Both the position numbers and the translations under genes were made by a program. This document shows positions 16,263 to 24,226 of a stretch of DNA of 33,992 nt, piece after piece (within the stretch, counting starts at the first letter, position 1; the number at the start of each line of letters is the position of its first letter). The notes under the pieces are model-generated. The model ran no database searches. It was not told where the DNA came from and saw nothing but the letters and a program-made list of their open reading frames with translations. Source of the stretch: DATKSS01 sp035468355 (lineage in GTDB: Bacteria > Chloroflexota > Dormibacteria > Dormibacterales > Dormibacteraceae); NCBI GenBank assembly GCA_035468355.1, contig DATITA010000073.1, positions 1 through 33,992 on the forward strand, given 5' to 3'.

Positions 16263-16903
16263 TCCCGAACTCGAGCCACGGACAAGCCGTCGCGAATGGG
16301 GATGACCACGCTCTCCAACCGCGGATCCTCCGCGACCAGGCGGTTGTAGCACTCGACGTTCCTGGCCTGCTGAGTCTTCGGTTGCAGCACCTCGCCCTGG
16401 CGCAGCGCGTTGTCGGCCATGAGCAGCCCGCCGGGGTCGAGCCGTTCCATGCAGAGCCCGAACACCTGCCGCGTGATGTCCTCCGACCGAAACGAGTTGA
16501 GCAGGTCGATGAAGCACACGTCGAACCTGGACTTGATCTTCTCGAGCCCGGTGGTCGCGTTCTCTTCGATCACGGTCGCCTGCTGGCCGAAACCCGCGTC
16601 CGAGAAGTTGGCCCGCGCCCGCTCCGCGCGCGCATGGTCGAGCTCGAAGGTCGTGAGCAACCCGCCTTCGGTGCCGCGAAGCATCCAGATGCCGCTGTAG
16701 CCTGTGGCGGCGCCGAGCTCGAGCAGCCGTTTGGCTCCTGCGATCTTGACCAGCAGGTAGAGCAGGGCGCCCTCGTGTGGTTCGACGATGGGTATGTCCT
16801 CGCGTCGAGCCTCGTCCTCCAATCGCGCCAACACCGCGTCGCGCTTGGGCAGCAGGCCGTCCATGTAGCCCTGAAGCTTGTCGCTGACCTCGACACTTCT
16901 CAT
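16259..16903 (-). CDS. SAM-dependent O-methyltransferase (Methyltransf_3 type)
   Basis: This 214-aa protein resembles caffeoyl-CoA/catechol O-methyltransferases and bacterial homologues. The SAM-binding motif I is LLELGAATGYSG (residues 60-71), with VCFIDLLNSF and the metal-associated LLMADNALRQGEV region, where the family usually has DN. The substrate is unknown. The ATG at 16903 overlaps the aminotransferase stop by 4 nt (ATGA) and has a good Shine-Dalgarno sequence (AGAGAGGG) about 8 nt upstream. It sits in an operon after a class V aminotransferase. Confidence 0.9.
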   Translation of the reverse strand: MRSVEVSDKLQGYMDGLLPKRDAVLARLEDEARREDIPIVEPHEGALLYLLVKIAGAKRLLELGAATGYSGIWMLRGTEGGLLTTFELDHARAERARANFSDAGFGQQATVIEENATTGLEKIKSRFDVCFIDLLNSFRSEDITRQVFGLCMERLDPGGLLMADNALRQGEVLQPKTQQARNVECYNRLVAEDPRLESVVIPIRDGLSVARVRD

Positions 16904-18042
16904 CGGTTCACCCTCTCTGGAGCAAGTATGTCGAGCACGCGGTCAACCTCCTGCTCGGTGTTGTAGAAGTGCGGCGAAAGCCGCACGAAGTCCCGATGCG
17001 TGCGCGCGATCACGTGCGCGGCGCTCAAATCCCGCAGCAACGTCGACGCGGCAACGTGGGCGCTGCGGAACGAGACGATGCCGGACGACTCCTCGCGGGT
17101 TCGGGGCCAAGGCTCGATGATCTCGTATCCGGCGGCGGCCACGCCTTCGGCCAGTTGGCGCGAGAGGTGCAGGACCCGCTTTTCGATCACCTCGGGCCCG
17201 ACCTCGAGGAGCAATTCCAACGCAGCTCCGAAGGCCGCTGTGTCCAGCAGCGAGACCACCGATTCCTCGAAGCGCCTCGCACCGTCCGCCGGCGTGAGGT
17301 CGTACTCGAAGTACCGGTCGTGGCCGGCCACCGAGCCCACCCCGACGATGACCGGTTGCAGCCGTTCGAGCAGCGGTGCGGCGCAAAAGCAGAACCCGAT
17401 CCCGGGCGGTCCCATCAGCCACTTGCCGGCCCCGGCGGCGCAGAAGTCGACGGGAAGGCGCTCGAGGTCCAGCCTCAGAGCTCCGGCGCTTTGCATGACG
17501 TCGACCGCGAGGACGACGCCCCGGCGGCGGCACTCGGCCCCGATCGCCTCGATGTCGACGCGGAACCCGTTCCAGAACTCGACGTGCGACACGGCGACCA
17601 GCTTCGTGCGTGAGTCGACCAGCCGCATCACCGACTCGGGCGTGATCCGGCCATCCGTCGCCGGGGCCTGGCGAAACTCAACGCCCCGGCGCGCCAGGTT
17701 CATCCAGGGGTAGGCGTTGGCCGGATACTCTCCGGTCGCGCCGACCACGTTGTCGCCCTTCTCCCAGCTCAATCCCTGCGCGAGCAGCGACATGCCGTGC
17801 GCGGTGCTGCGAGTCAGGGCGATCGACACGGCAGGCGCGTTGATCAGCCGGGCGACGAGGGCGCGCACGCGGTCCGCCTCGTCTTGCGCCCAGTAGTCCG
17901 GGTATGGCCGGTTCATCATCGCCTCGACAACCTGCTCGATCGCCACGCGGGCGCGCTGGGACATCGGGGCAACTCCCGCGTGGTTCATGTGGATGTAGTG
18001 CTCCGTCAGCGGAAAGAGGTCGCGTGCCTCCAGCGGCCGCAC
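16900..18042 (-). CDS. Class V aminotransferase (isopenicillin-N-epimerase/cysteine-desulfurase-like fold)
   Basis: This 380-aa PLP enzyme shows HMNHAGVAP at the N-terminus, the cofactor-binding TRSTAHGMS (about 77-85), H153, AVDVMQSAGAL with D181 and Q184, and the Schiff-base lysine K207 in AGAGKWLMGPPG. The RLSPHFYNTEQEVDRVL C-terminus carries the substrate-carboxylate arginine region. No active-site cysteine loop characteristic of NifS/SufS is evident, so desulfurase activity is doubtful; aminotransferase, lyase or epimerase roles are possible. The GTG start at 18042 follows the upstream gene's TAG after one base. Confidence 0.9.
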   Translation of the reverse strand: MRPLEARDLFPLTEHYIHMNHAGVAPMSQRARVAIEQVVEAMMNRPYPDYWAQDEADRVRALVARLINAPAVSIALTRSTAHGMSLLAQGLSWEKGDNVVGATGEYPANAYPWMNLARRGVEFRQAPATDGRITPESVMRLVDSRTKLVAVSHVEFWNGFRVDIEAIGAECRRRGVVLAVDVMQSAGALRLDLERLPVDFCAAGAGKWLMGPPGIGFCFCAAPLLERLQPVIVGVGSVAGHDRYFEYDLTPADGARRFEESVVSLLDTAAFGAALELLLEVGPEVIEKRVLHLSRQLAEGVAAAGYEIIEPWPRTREESSGIVSFRSAHVAASTLLRDLSAAHVIARTHRDFVRLSPHFYNTEQEVDRVLDILAPERVNR

Positions 18043-18043
18043 G

Positions 18044-18490
18044 CTAACCCGCCGCCAGCAGCTCGACCAGGGGCTGCAGCGTGACGATGTACGCGGTCAT
18101 CAGGTTGGCTGCGTGTTCGAGCACGGCCTCGTCGAGCTGCGCCGCCGGAATGGTCTCGTAGAGCCGCGACCAGCCTCGGTCCCACGGTTCGAGCTCGGCG
18201 CGGGGCAGGCTCGCCTTGAGCAGGAGCACGTGCGAGCGAAAGAATTCGAAGGCGCGCTGGTTCTGCGCGCGTGCGCCCTCGAAGTGCAGTCCAACCTCCA
18301 GCCGTCCGTCGCCGGTGTGGTGCCACGCTTCGAAGTGAAACTCGGTCTGCGCGTAGTGCACCTTCATCAAGCGCCCGCGGCCGCGCCCGCTGGTGAAGTT
18401 GCGGAGGGCGAGAGGCAGGGACGCCTTGAGCCTTTTGCGCAGACCCGCGAAGAAATCAGCCGGGGAGAGCACGGCGCCCCTGGTCACCAT
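18044..18490 (-). CDS. Uncharacterised 149-aa protein
   Basis: I do not recognise this protein. It is soluble, with a basic N-terminal half (GLRKRLKASLPLALRNFTSG, GRGRGRLMKVHY) and an amphipathic helical C-terminal half (AQNQRAFEFFRSHVLLLKA to LVELLAAG). The segment FHFEAWHHTGDGRLEVGLHF looks like paired beta strands. A frame ten codons longer exists from ATG 18520, but that would run across the clpP promoter and start, so I prefer ATG 18490. It heads an operon with the aminotransferase (1-nt gap) and methyltransferase and is divergent from clpP. Confidence 0.7.
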   Translation of the reverse strand: MVTRGAVLSPADFFAGLRKRLKASLPLALRNFTSGRGRGRLMKVHYAQTEFHFEAWHHTGDGRLEVGLHFEGARAQNQRAFEFFRSHVLLLKASLPRAELEPWDRGWSRLYETIPAAQLDEAVLEHAANLMTAYIVTLQPLVELLAAG

Positions 18491-18497
18491 ATTCACG

Positions 18498-18503
18498 TAT
18501 TCT
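18498..18503 (+). promoter_or_regulatory. Candidate -10 (TATTCT) of clpP
   Basis: TATTCT is 10 nt before the clpP ATG at 18514; only a weak purine stretch follows, so a leader of 0-4 nt is expected. Confidence 0.45.
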
Positions 18504-18513
18504 GCGAGCAGCA

Positions 18514-19134
18514 ATGGCATACGTCCCGACGGTGACCGAGAACGAAGGCGGCAACCGAGAGCGCAGCTTCGACATCTACTCGAGGCTTCTGAAGGACCGG
18601 ATCATCCTCATCGGACGCCCGATCGACGACGTGGTGTCGAACCTGGTCGTGGCCCAGCTCATGTACCTCGCGGCGGACGACCCTGAGAAAGAGATCCAGA
18701 TCTACATCAACTCTCCCGGCGGCGCGGTGACGGCCGGCTTTGCGATCTACGACACGATGCAGTACGTGCAGGCGCCGGTCTCGACCGTCTGCATCGGCCG
18801 AGCTGCCAGCTTCGGGACTGTCGTGCTGATGGCCGGGGCCAAGGGCAGGCGGTTCTCGCTCCCCAGCTCCACGATCCACATGCATCAGCCGCTGATCGGC
18901 GGCCAGGGCATGCAGGGACAGGCCAGCGACCTCGACATCCACGCCCGAGAGATCGTCCGCATCCGGGGCGTGCTCAACGAGCTGATCGCCAAGCACACCG
19001 GGCAGCCGCTGGAGCGGGTCGAGCGCGACACCGACCGGGACTTTTTTCTGACCGCCCAGGAGGCGGTGGACTACGGCCTGATCGACGGCATCATCGCGCA
19101 GACGCAGCTGCCGGTCCTGGCCGCCACCAAGTAG
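18514..19134 (+). CDS. clpP: ATP-dependent Clp protease proteolytic subunit
   Basis: This 206-aa serine peptidase has the catalytic triad S99 (GRAASFG), H124 (IHMHQP) and D172 (ERDTDRDFF), and the INSPGGAVTAGFAIYD strand. ClpP forms tetradecamers that degrade substrates unfolded by ClpX, ClpA or ClpC. The residue after the nucleophile is Phe-Gly-Thr where most ClpP have Met-Gly/Ala, a mild deviation seen in some paralogues. No clpX, tig or second clpP is adjacent, so this may be a secondary ClpP copy or a displaced one (inference). The N-terminus includes a short propeptide-like segment, MAYVPTVTENEGGNRER. Confidence 0.94.
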   Translation: MAYVPTVTENEGGNRERSFDIYSRLLKDRIILIGRPIDDVVSNLVVAQLMYLAADDPEKEIQIYINSPGGAVTAGFAIYDTMQYVQAPVSTVCIGRAASFGTVVLMAGAKGRRFSLPSSTIHMHQPLIGGQGMQGQASDLDIHAREIVRIRGVLNELIAKHTGQPLERVERDTDRDFFLTAQEAVDYGLIDGIIAQTQLPVLAATK

Positions 19135-19142
19135 CAGCCGGG

Positions 19143-20264
19143 CTACGCCGAGCTCGCGCCTCGGCGAGCTGACCCCCTGGGCCCGACCACCACCCCGGCC
19201 GCGCGCAGGCAAACCCAGCCGATCACGAGCAGACCCACCACCATCGGCACCGGGTCCGGGCTCAGCGCGCACACGGCGGCGCCCGCCGAGAGCAAGAGCC
19301 AGTCGATCCAGCGTGCCCGGCCCCAGATCGCCAGGGCCACCCCCACCATGACCAGGTCGGTCGGAAGGGCGTGTAGCGCGGCCACCACCGAACCTGCGAC
19401 CAGGACCGCGGCCGCGGCTTGAAAGTCGTCGCGCCGGCGCCTCGCCAGCACCAGGACGGCGATCATCGCGGCCACGCTGATCAGGATCTCGGCCGGCGTC
19501 CTGAGGCCGGCGGGGAGGAACACGCCAACGTGGGCCAGGTCCACTTCGCGCCCGCCCGGCTGCACCGTGGTCCCGACGGCGCCGAGCCACTCGAGCACCC
19601 AGCGAGGATTGAGGACCGCGGTGGAGGCCCACAGGATCACGCCCGCGGCCGCCCAGCCCGCCAGCACCTTCCACAGGCGCGCCAGGATGAAAGCGAAGCC
19701 GAGCGTGACCACGAGGTGAGGCTTCATGAGGGTGAGGCCGAGGGCCAGGCCGGCGAGGTAAGGCCTGGACCACAGCGCGATCGCGCCTCCGATCCCCAGC
19801 GCCACCAGGCCGTCCAGCTGAGCGTTGAGCAGGAGCAGCGCGGTGGGGACCGACGCGAAGGCGGGCAGCATGGCCGAGGGCGCGCGGGGCCGCACGGCCA
19901 GTAGGAGGCCGGCTGCCAGGCAGGCCAACCCGAACAAGATCCAGAGCCGGCCGCCGAGGTCGGTGCCGAGCAGCTCGAACGGCACGGCGACGAGCCCGGC
20001 CCACGCCGGCGCGAGGAAGGGGAGGATGCTCTTGATCCCGAGCGACGCCAGCACCCTGCCCCCGGTCACGTCGCTCTCGACACCGCGCTGGACGTTGAGG
20101 TCGTATAGATGGGCCGGGTCGTGGACGATGATTCGCGCTCCGGTCGCGAAGGCGGGCCAGTCGGAGTTGATCACGTCCCCGCTGCCCTCGATGAGCGGGT
20201 AGATCACGAACCCCACGCAAATCGCCAGCATCGCCACCGACCCGCGCCACCGCCACCGGCTCAC
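19143..20264 (-). CDS. GT87/DUF2029-family membrane glycosyltransferase-like protein
   Basis: This 373-aa polytopic membrane protein has the GT87 features: an N-terminal helix (SVAMLAICVGFVIYPLIEG), an external loop with DWPAFATGARIIVHDPAHLY (the acidic DWP-type motif) and GLALGLTLMKPHLVV. The frame is open further upstream, but GTG 20264 overlaps the antiporter TGA by 4 nt (GTGA), matching the rest of this operon. It is the last gene of the ligase-MBL-antiporter-GT87 series, 8 nt from the convergent clpP stop. Donor and acceptor are unknown. Confidence 0.8.
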   Translation of the reverse strand: MSRWRWRGSVAMLAICVGFVIYPLIEGSGDVINSDWPAFATGARIIVHDPAHLYDLNVQRGVESDVTGGRVLASLGIKSILPFLAPAWAGLVAVPFELLGTDLGGRLWILFGLACLAAGLLLAVRPRAPSAMLPAFASVPTALLLLNAQLDGLVALGIGGAIALWSRPYLAGLALGLTLMKPHLVVTLGFAFILARLWKVLAGWAAAGVILWASTAVLNPRWVLEWLGAVGTTVQPGGREVDLAHVGVFLPAGLRTPAEILISVAAMIAVLVLARRRRDDFQAAAAVLVAGSVVAALHALPTDLVMVGVALAIWGRARWIDWLLLSAGAAVCALSPDPVPMVVGLLVIGWVCLRAAGVVVGPRGSARRGASSA

Positions 20265-21451
20265 GAGGCGGTCTCCAGGCGCAGCCCTCGCATGACAGGG
20301 GCGATCAGGGCGCCCTGCACGAGCAGCGAGAGCAGGACCACGCCGTAGGCGACGGCTGAGACACGGCTGTCGACGCCGTGCGCGCCCGCCACGGACAGGG
20401 CCAGCGCGACGGATAGGGCTCCCCGTAGCCCGGCCCAGAATGTCACGTGCCGCCAGCGCCAGGGGATCGCCGGTCCACGCCACGCGGCCAGCGCGAGCAG
20501 GCTGTAGACCGGCACCGCCCTGGTCAAAAGCACGATCAGGTAGGCGACCAGGACAAGGCCTGCCACCGGGAGCAGCGTCCAGGCCGGGAGCGCCGCGCCG
20601 ACCAGGATGAACAGCATCGCGTTGAGGACGAACGCGAGCAGGTTCCAGAAACCCAGCAGCTGAGGCCCGTGCAGCCGGCCGATCTGCGCTCCGTAACGCG
20701 CGACCACGATCCCGGCCACGACCACCGCCACGATTCCGGAGAAGTGGGCGATGTCGGCTGCCAGGTAGCTGCCGTAGGCGATCACCAGCGTGGCCAGGAT
20801 CTCCAGCTGCGCGTCCTCGGCGAATCGGAGGAGGGCCAGGCCGATGAAGCCGGCCGCCAGCCCGATGGCCGTCCCGCCGATCGTGATCTCGAGGAATCGG
20901 ATGCTGGCGTCGCCCAGGGAAGGCGCGCCGCTGAGGATGGTCGCGAGCACTGCTGAGAAGACGGCGACCCCGGTGCCGTCGTTGAACAGGCTCTCACCCT
21001 CGAGGATCGTGGCCAGCCCGAGCGGGGCCTGCAGGCGGCGCAGGATGGAGACGACCGCGATCGGGTCGGTGGCTGCGAGGATAGCTCCGAGCAGCATGCC
21101 GCTGGCCAGGCTCAGCCCGGTCGACAGATGGACCAGCACGCCGATGAGGACCACCGTGACCAGCACCCCGACCGAGGCGAGCAGGCCTACCGGGAGCAGG
21201 CGGCGGCCAAGCTCCGGCAGGTCCAGCCCGAGGGCGGCCTCGAACACGAGGCCGGGCACGAAGGCGAGGAGGATCACATCAGATCCCAAATGCGGGAACT
21301 GGCCCCCGGGAAGGATGCCGATGACGACTCCCGCTGCTGCGAGGACGACGGGGTAAGGCAGCATCCGGGTGCGCTTTGACACCAAGCCGAGCGCCGTGGC
21401 GAGCGCGCCGACCAGGAGCAGGAGCAGGAGGAACCGCTGCTGCGTCGTCAC
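20261..21451 (-). CDS. Na+/H+ antiporter, CPA1/NhaP type
   Basis: This 396-aa cation:proton antiporter has about 12 transmembrane segments and the ion-binding motif ATDPIAVVSILRRL in TM5, followed by EGESLFNDGTGVAVF and the TM-11-type FWAGLRGALSVALAL. These mark the CPA1 (NhaP/NHE) branch. There is no C-terminal TrkA/RCK domain, the protein ending soon after the last helix. The start is GTG 21451, 10 nt after the MBL gene stop, with no clear Shine-Dalgarno sequence. It overlaps the GT87 gene by 4 nt. Confidence 0.93.
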   Translation of the reverse strand: MTTQQRFLLLLLLVGALATALGLVSKRTRMLPYPVVLAAAGVVIGILPGGQFPHLGSDVILLAFVPGLVFEAALGLDLPELGRRLLPVGLLASVGVLVTVVLIGVLVHLSTGLSLASGMLLGAILAATDPIAVVSILRRLQAPLGLATILEGESLFNDGTGVAVFSAVLATILSGAPSLGDASIRFLEITIGGTAIGLAAGFIGLALLRFAEDAQLEILATLVIAYGSYLAADIAHFSGIVAVVVAGIVVARYGAQIGRLHGPQLLGFWNLLAFVLNAMLFILVGAALPAWTLLPVAGLVLVAYLIVLLTRAVPVYSLLALAAWRGPAIPWRWRHVTFWAGLRGALSVALALSVAGAHGVDSRVSAVAYGVVLLSLLVQGALIAPVMRGLRLETAS

Positions 21452-21461
21452 GGCCGGCGTT

Positions 21462-22199
21462 TCATATTTCGATCGCCATCCCGTCGCGGGCGGCCTTGAC
21501 CTCGACCCCGGTCCGCTGCGACAGGTCGGCGGCGAGCTCCCAGGGATGCGCCCGCCACACCGTCATGCCGTAATGCGTGAGGATGGCGAGCCGCGGCTTG
21601 GCCTCGCGGATGATGCGTTCGGCGTCGTCGAGACACAGGTGCGGCAGCTCAGCCCGACACTGCATCAGCACCACGTGGATCACCATCACCTCGGCCTTGT
21701 GCTGCTCCGCAATTCCGTCGTAATAGGCTGAGTCCGTGATCCAACCGAGCCTGTCGCCAAACCGAAACCCGTAGGTCTCGGACTGGTGCACGTGCCGCGG
21801 GCTCGTCGTGAAGCTGATGTCGCCGACCGAGTACGAGGTTTCGGGCGACAGCCTGACGATCTCGGCGGGGAAGTGGCGCAGATAGTTGAGGACGACCGGG
21901 TCGTCATCGAGGGCGTCGGCGGGGCAAAACAGCCGGCCTCGCTTGTGGAATCCGCCCTCGGTCATCGCCTCGATCATCACGTTGACGTCGCCCGAGTGGT
22001 CGAGGTGGCGATGGCTCAGGACGATGGCGTCGAGCTTGGTCAGGTCCACCTTCCTCTTGGCGTACTGGACGATCGCGCCGGGGCCCGGGTCGAGGCTGAT
22101 CCGCGTGCCGCCTTCTTCGAGGTACAGCCCGCCCGAGGCCGCCAGCTGCTTGGCCACCATGAACCTGGCCCCGGCGGTCCCCATGAAGGTGAGCCTCAC
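21462..22199 (-). CDS. MBL-fold metallohydrolase (RNase Z-like subgroup)
   Basis: This 245-aa protein has the metal motif SHRHLDHSGD (H63, H65, D67, H68), a preceding SLDPGPGAIVQYAK and later DSAYYDG and AILTHYGM. It resembles the RNase Z/PqqB-like branch of MBL proteins that act on phosphodiester or small-molecule substrates; the true substrate is not evident. The GTG start overlaps the DNA ligase stop by 4 nt (GTGA), implying translational coupling to the ligase. It lacks the flexible exosite arm expected of a full tRNase Z, so a tRNA-processing role is unlikely. Confidence 0.88.
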   Translation of the reverse strand: MRLTFMGTAGARFMVAKQLAASGGLYLEEGGTRISLDPGPGAIVQYAKRKVDLTKLDAIVLSHRHLDHSGDVNVMIEAMTEGGFHKRGRLFCPADALDDDPVVLNYLRHFPAEIVRLSPETSYSVGDISFTTSPRHVHQSETYGFRFGDRLGWITDSAYYDGIAEQHKAEVMVIHVVLMQCRAELPHLCLDDAERIIREAKPRLAILTHYGMTVWRAHPWELAADLSQRTGVEVKAARDGMAIEI

Positions 22200-23914
22200 G
22201 TCTCCACCTCGTGGGGAGGTCGGCCTTGCCCGCGGAGCGGGCTCGCCCGGGTGGGGAGGTCGGTCTGGGCCACCTCGCTCAGCGATACCTCCGACTTCTC
22301 GCCGAAGTAACGCTCGTAGAGCGCATCCACGCGCTCGAGCGTGTCGATCTCCTCGACGGGCTTGTCGTCGCGGATCCTCACGATGCGCGGAAACCGAAGC
22401 GCGTACCCGCTCACGTGGCGCCCAGAGTGCTGGATCGAGTCGAACGCGACCTCGAGCACGACCTCGGGCCGGACCGTCCGTACGTGCCCGTGGTCCTCGA
22501 CCGTCAGCTCGAGGAAGCGCTCGGTCATGGTCGCGATCTCCGCGTCGGTGAGCCCCGTGTACGCCTTACCCACGTTGACCAGCCTCCCCGAGCGGGCGTC
22601 GTTGACGGCGAACGTGTAGTCGGACAGCACACCTTTGCGCTTGCCGTGGCCCCACTCGACGGCGGTCACGACCACGTCGAGGGTCGCCAAGGGACGCTTG
22701 AGCTTGAGCCACGCCAGCCCCCGGCGCCCCGGCGTGTAGGGGCTCAGCGGATCCTTGAGCATCAGCCCTTCGTTGCCCCGCGCCCGTGTCTCCGCAAATA
22801 TCCGGTCGAGGTCGTCCGCGCCCTTGGCCTCTTCGACGCGCGCGAGTAGGTAAGGATGTTTGAGCCCTAGTCCTTCGAGGAGCTTGCGGCGCGTGTTGAG
22901 GGGCTCGTCGAGCAATGTCCGGCCGTCGAGCCAGAGCAGGTCGAAGATCACCAGGACGACCGGCACCTCGGCCCTCAGCTCGCCGGTCACTTTCTTGCGA
23001 CCGAGCCGGCGCTGAAGCTCGAAGAAGCGCAGCACACGGCCGTCGCGGTGCGCCAGGACCTCGCCGTCGAAAAGCACGTTGTGACCCATCGCGCCGGCAT
23101 TGTCGGTCAGCTCCGGGAACGCACTCGTCGTCTCCTTGAGGTCGCGCGAGAAGAGCTCTACACGCCCGCCCTCGCGGTGCAGCTGGCAGCGGACTCCGTC
23201 GTATTTCTCCTCGGTCCACACGGCGTCGGCGCCCATGCGCTCGAACGCCTCGTCCGCGGTATCAACCGGGCTCGCGAGCATGAACCGCACCGGCTGGAAG
23301 AGCGTGATGGTCGTGGTCTCGAACTGGCGGTGCCTGCAGCGGACCGCGGTCTCACCGATGTCACCGCTGACGAGGTGCACGCGTTTGACCATCGTGATCT
23401 GCACCTCGAAAGCCTCGGCGATCGCGGCCTCGACCAGTCCTTCGCTCAGACCGATTCGCAGCTCGCTGGCGATGATCTTGATCAAGAAGCGCGCCGCCTG
23501 CGGGTCGAGCCTCCGCACGATCTGCTCGAGAGCTGCCCCCTTGCCCGCGCCCCGCGCCGTCCGGATCGCCTCCAGCGCCTGCTCGACCTCGAGCAGCGCC
23601 ACGGGCTCTGGCCGGGTCCTCCCTTCGAGCGCCTCTGCAGCCCAATCGCCGACGTCAGAATGCCGGCGGAAGATCAGGCCGAGCTCGTCGGCGTCCTTTC
23701 CCGACACGGTCGTCACGACCTTGCTCACGGTCGACCAGCCAAGACCGAGAGTCCTGCGTTGAGACTGTCCGAAGGCGCGCCCGCTCATGTAGGTGGCGGC
23801 GCGTCGCAGATCGTCGTCGTCGAGCGAGCGCAGATACGCGGCGAGGATGCGGGCTTTCTCCAGGGTTGCGGGCGTGGCGCCCACCGCCGCCCCGGCGCGC
23901 GCGAGCTCAAGCAC
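22196..23914 (-). CDS. lig: ATP-dependent DNA ligase (LigB/archaeal-like)
   Basis: This 572-aa ligase seals nicks using ATP. It has an N-terminal DNA-binding domain (about 1-200), the adenylation domain with motif I EEKYDG (K237 forms the AMP adduct), LFDGEVL, NEGLMLKDP and WLKLKRP, and an OB-fold with a C-terminal RFPRIVRIRDDK motif. This domain order matches archaeal and mycobacterial LigB enzymes; bacteria also have NAD-dependent LigA for replication, so this is probably a repair ligase. GTG 23914 aligns its N-terminus with LigB proteins. The same frame upstream is interrupted by a TGA at 23959-23957 that closes an 11-codon reading frame behind a promoter-like TACGAT. Confidence 0.93.
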   Translation of the reverse strand: MLELARAGAAVGATPATLEKARILAAYLRSLDDDDLRRAATYMSGRAFGQSQRRTLGLGWSTVSKVVTTVSGKDADELGLIFRRHSDVGDWAAEALEGRTRPEPVALLEVEQALEAIRTARGAGKGAALEQIVRRLDPQAARFLIKIIASELRIGLSEGLVEAAIAEAFEVQITMVKRVHLVSGDIGETAVRCRHRQFETTTITLFQPVRFMLASPVDTADEAFERMGADAVWTEEKYDGVRCQLHREGGRVELFSRDLKETTSAFPELTDNAGAMGHNVLFDGEVLAHRDGRVLRFFELQRRLGRKKVTGELRAEVPVVLVIFDLLWLDGRTLLDEPLNTRRKLLEGLGLKHPYLLARVEEAKGADDLDRIFAETRARGNEGLMLKDPLSPYTPGRRGLAWLKLKRPLATLDVVVTAVEWGHGKRKGVLSDYTFAVNDARSGRLVNVGKAYTGLTDAEIATMTERFLELTVEDHGHVRTVRPEVVLEVAFDSIQHSGRHVSGYALRFPRIVRIRDDKPVEEIDTLERVDALYERYFGEKSEVSLSEVAQTDLPTRASPLRGQGRPPHEVET

Positions 23915-23956
23915 CGGCGATACCGAACCAGGGGGAGTTTCGGCGTCCCCGCGAGC

Positions 23957-23992
23957 TCACGCCAACTGCTCGGAGTTCGCGAGGGTCGTCAC
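23957..23992 (-). CDS. Possible 11-aa leader peptide in frame with the DNA ligase
   Basis: GTG 23992 opens VTTLANSEQLA and stops at TGA (23959-23957), in the same frame as the ligase start 42 nt further on. GTG 23992 is 8 nt after a minus-strand TACGAT, the same arrangement as at leaderless genes in this window, and it is the first start codon on the predicted ligase message. It could be a regulatory leader ORF or the relic of an older, longer ligase N-terminus. Translation is not shown. Confidence 0.35.
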   Translation of the reverse strand: MTTLANSEQLA

Positions 23993-23999
23993 GGTGGCC

Positions 24000-24006
24000 T
24001 ATCGTA
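24000..24006. promoter_or_regulatory. Shared bidirectional -10 (TATCGTA) between ligase and Cys-rich gene
   Basis: The plus strand TATCGT (24000-24005) is 8 nt before ATG 24014. The minus strand TACGAT (24006-24001) is 8 nt before GTG 23992. The arrangement is symmetrical and uses the same heptamer as at 7132-7138. Confidence 0.5.
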
Positions 24007-24013
24007 ATTCGCG

Positions 24014-24226
24014 ATGCGCCGCTGCCCGTACCTCGAGGAATTCGTGAAGGACCGCCGCTCAGTGCTGCGCGTCTATCGATTCGACTGCCACGTGGATCGA
24101 AAGTCGAAGCGCAAATACTCGTTGAGCGACAGCCCGCCCATCTGCGTGCGGAACTATGAGGACTGCCCGCTGTACCAGGGCGAGAAGCGGCGCGAAGACC
24201 GCACCATCACGCGATACACGGATTGA
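24014..24226 (+). CDS. Small four-cysteine protein, unknown function
   Basis: This 70-aa basic, charged protein has four cysteines (C4, C25, C44, C51) in the contexts RRCPYLEEF, RFDCHVD, PPICVRNYEDCPLY. The pattern suggests a bound metal (zinc or a Fe-S cluster), but I recognise no named family. Its ATG is 8 nt after TATCGT and it is divergent from the DNA ligase. The stop overlaps the next gene by 3 nt (TTGA), so the two small proteins are probably coupled. Confidence 0.7.
   Translation: MRRCPYLEEFVKDRRSVLRVYRFDCHVDRKSKRKYSLSDSPPICVRNYEDCPLYQGEKRREDRTITRYTD

Noticed and set aside
21462..22199. MBL protein as tRNase Z
   Set aside because: It lacks the exosite arm and the full set of RNase Z motifs; only the generic metal site is shared.
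23957..23959. TGA read as a sense codon in the DNA ligase
   Set aside because: TGA ends many well-supported genes here (alcohol hydrolases, ligase, antiporter, aminotransferase), so an altered code is not credible, and the ligase is full length from GTG 23914.
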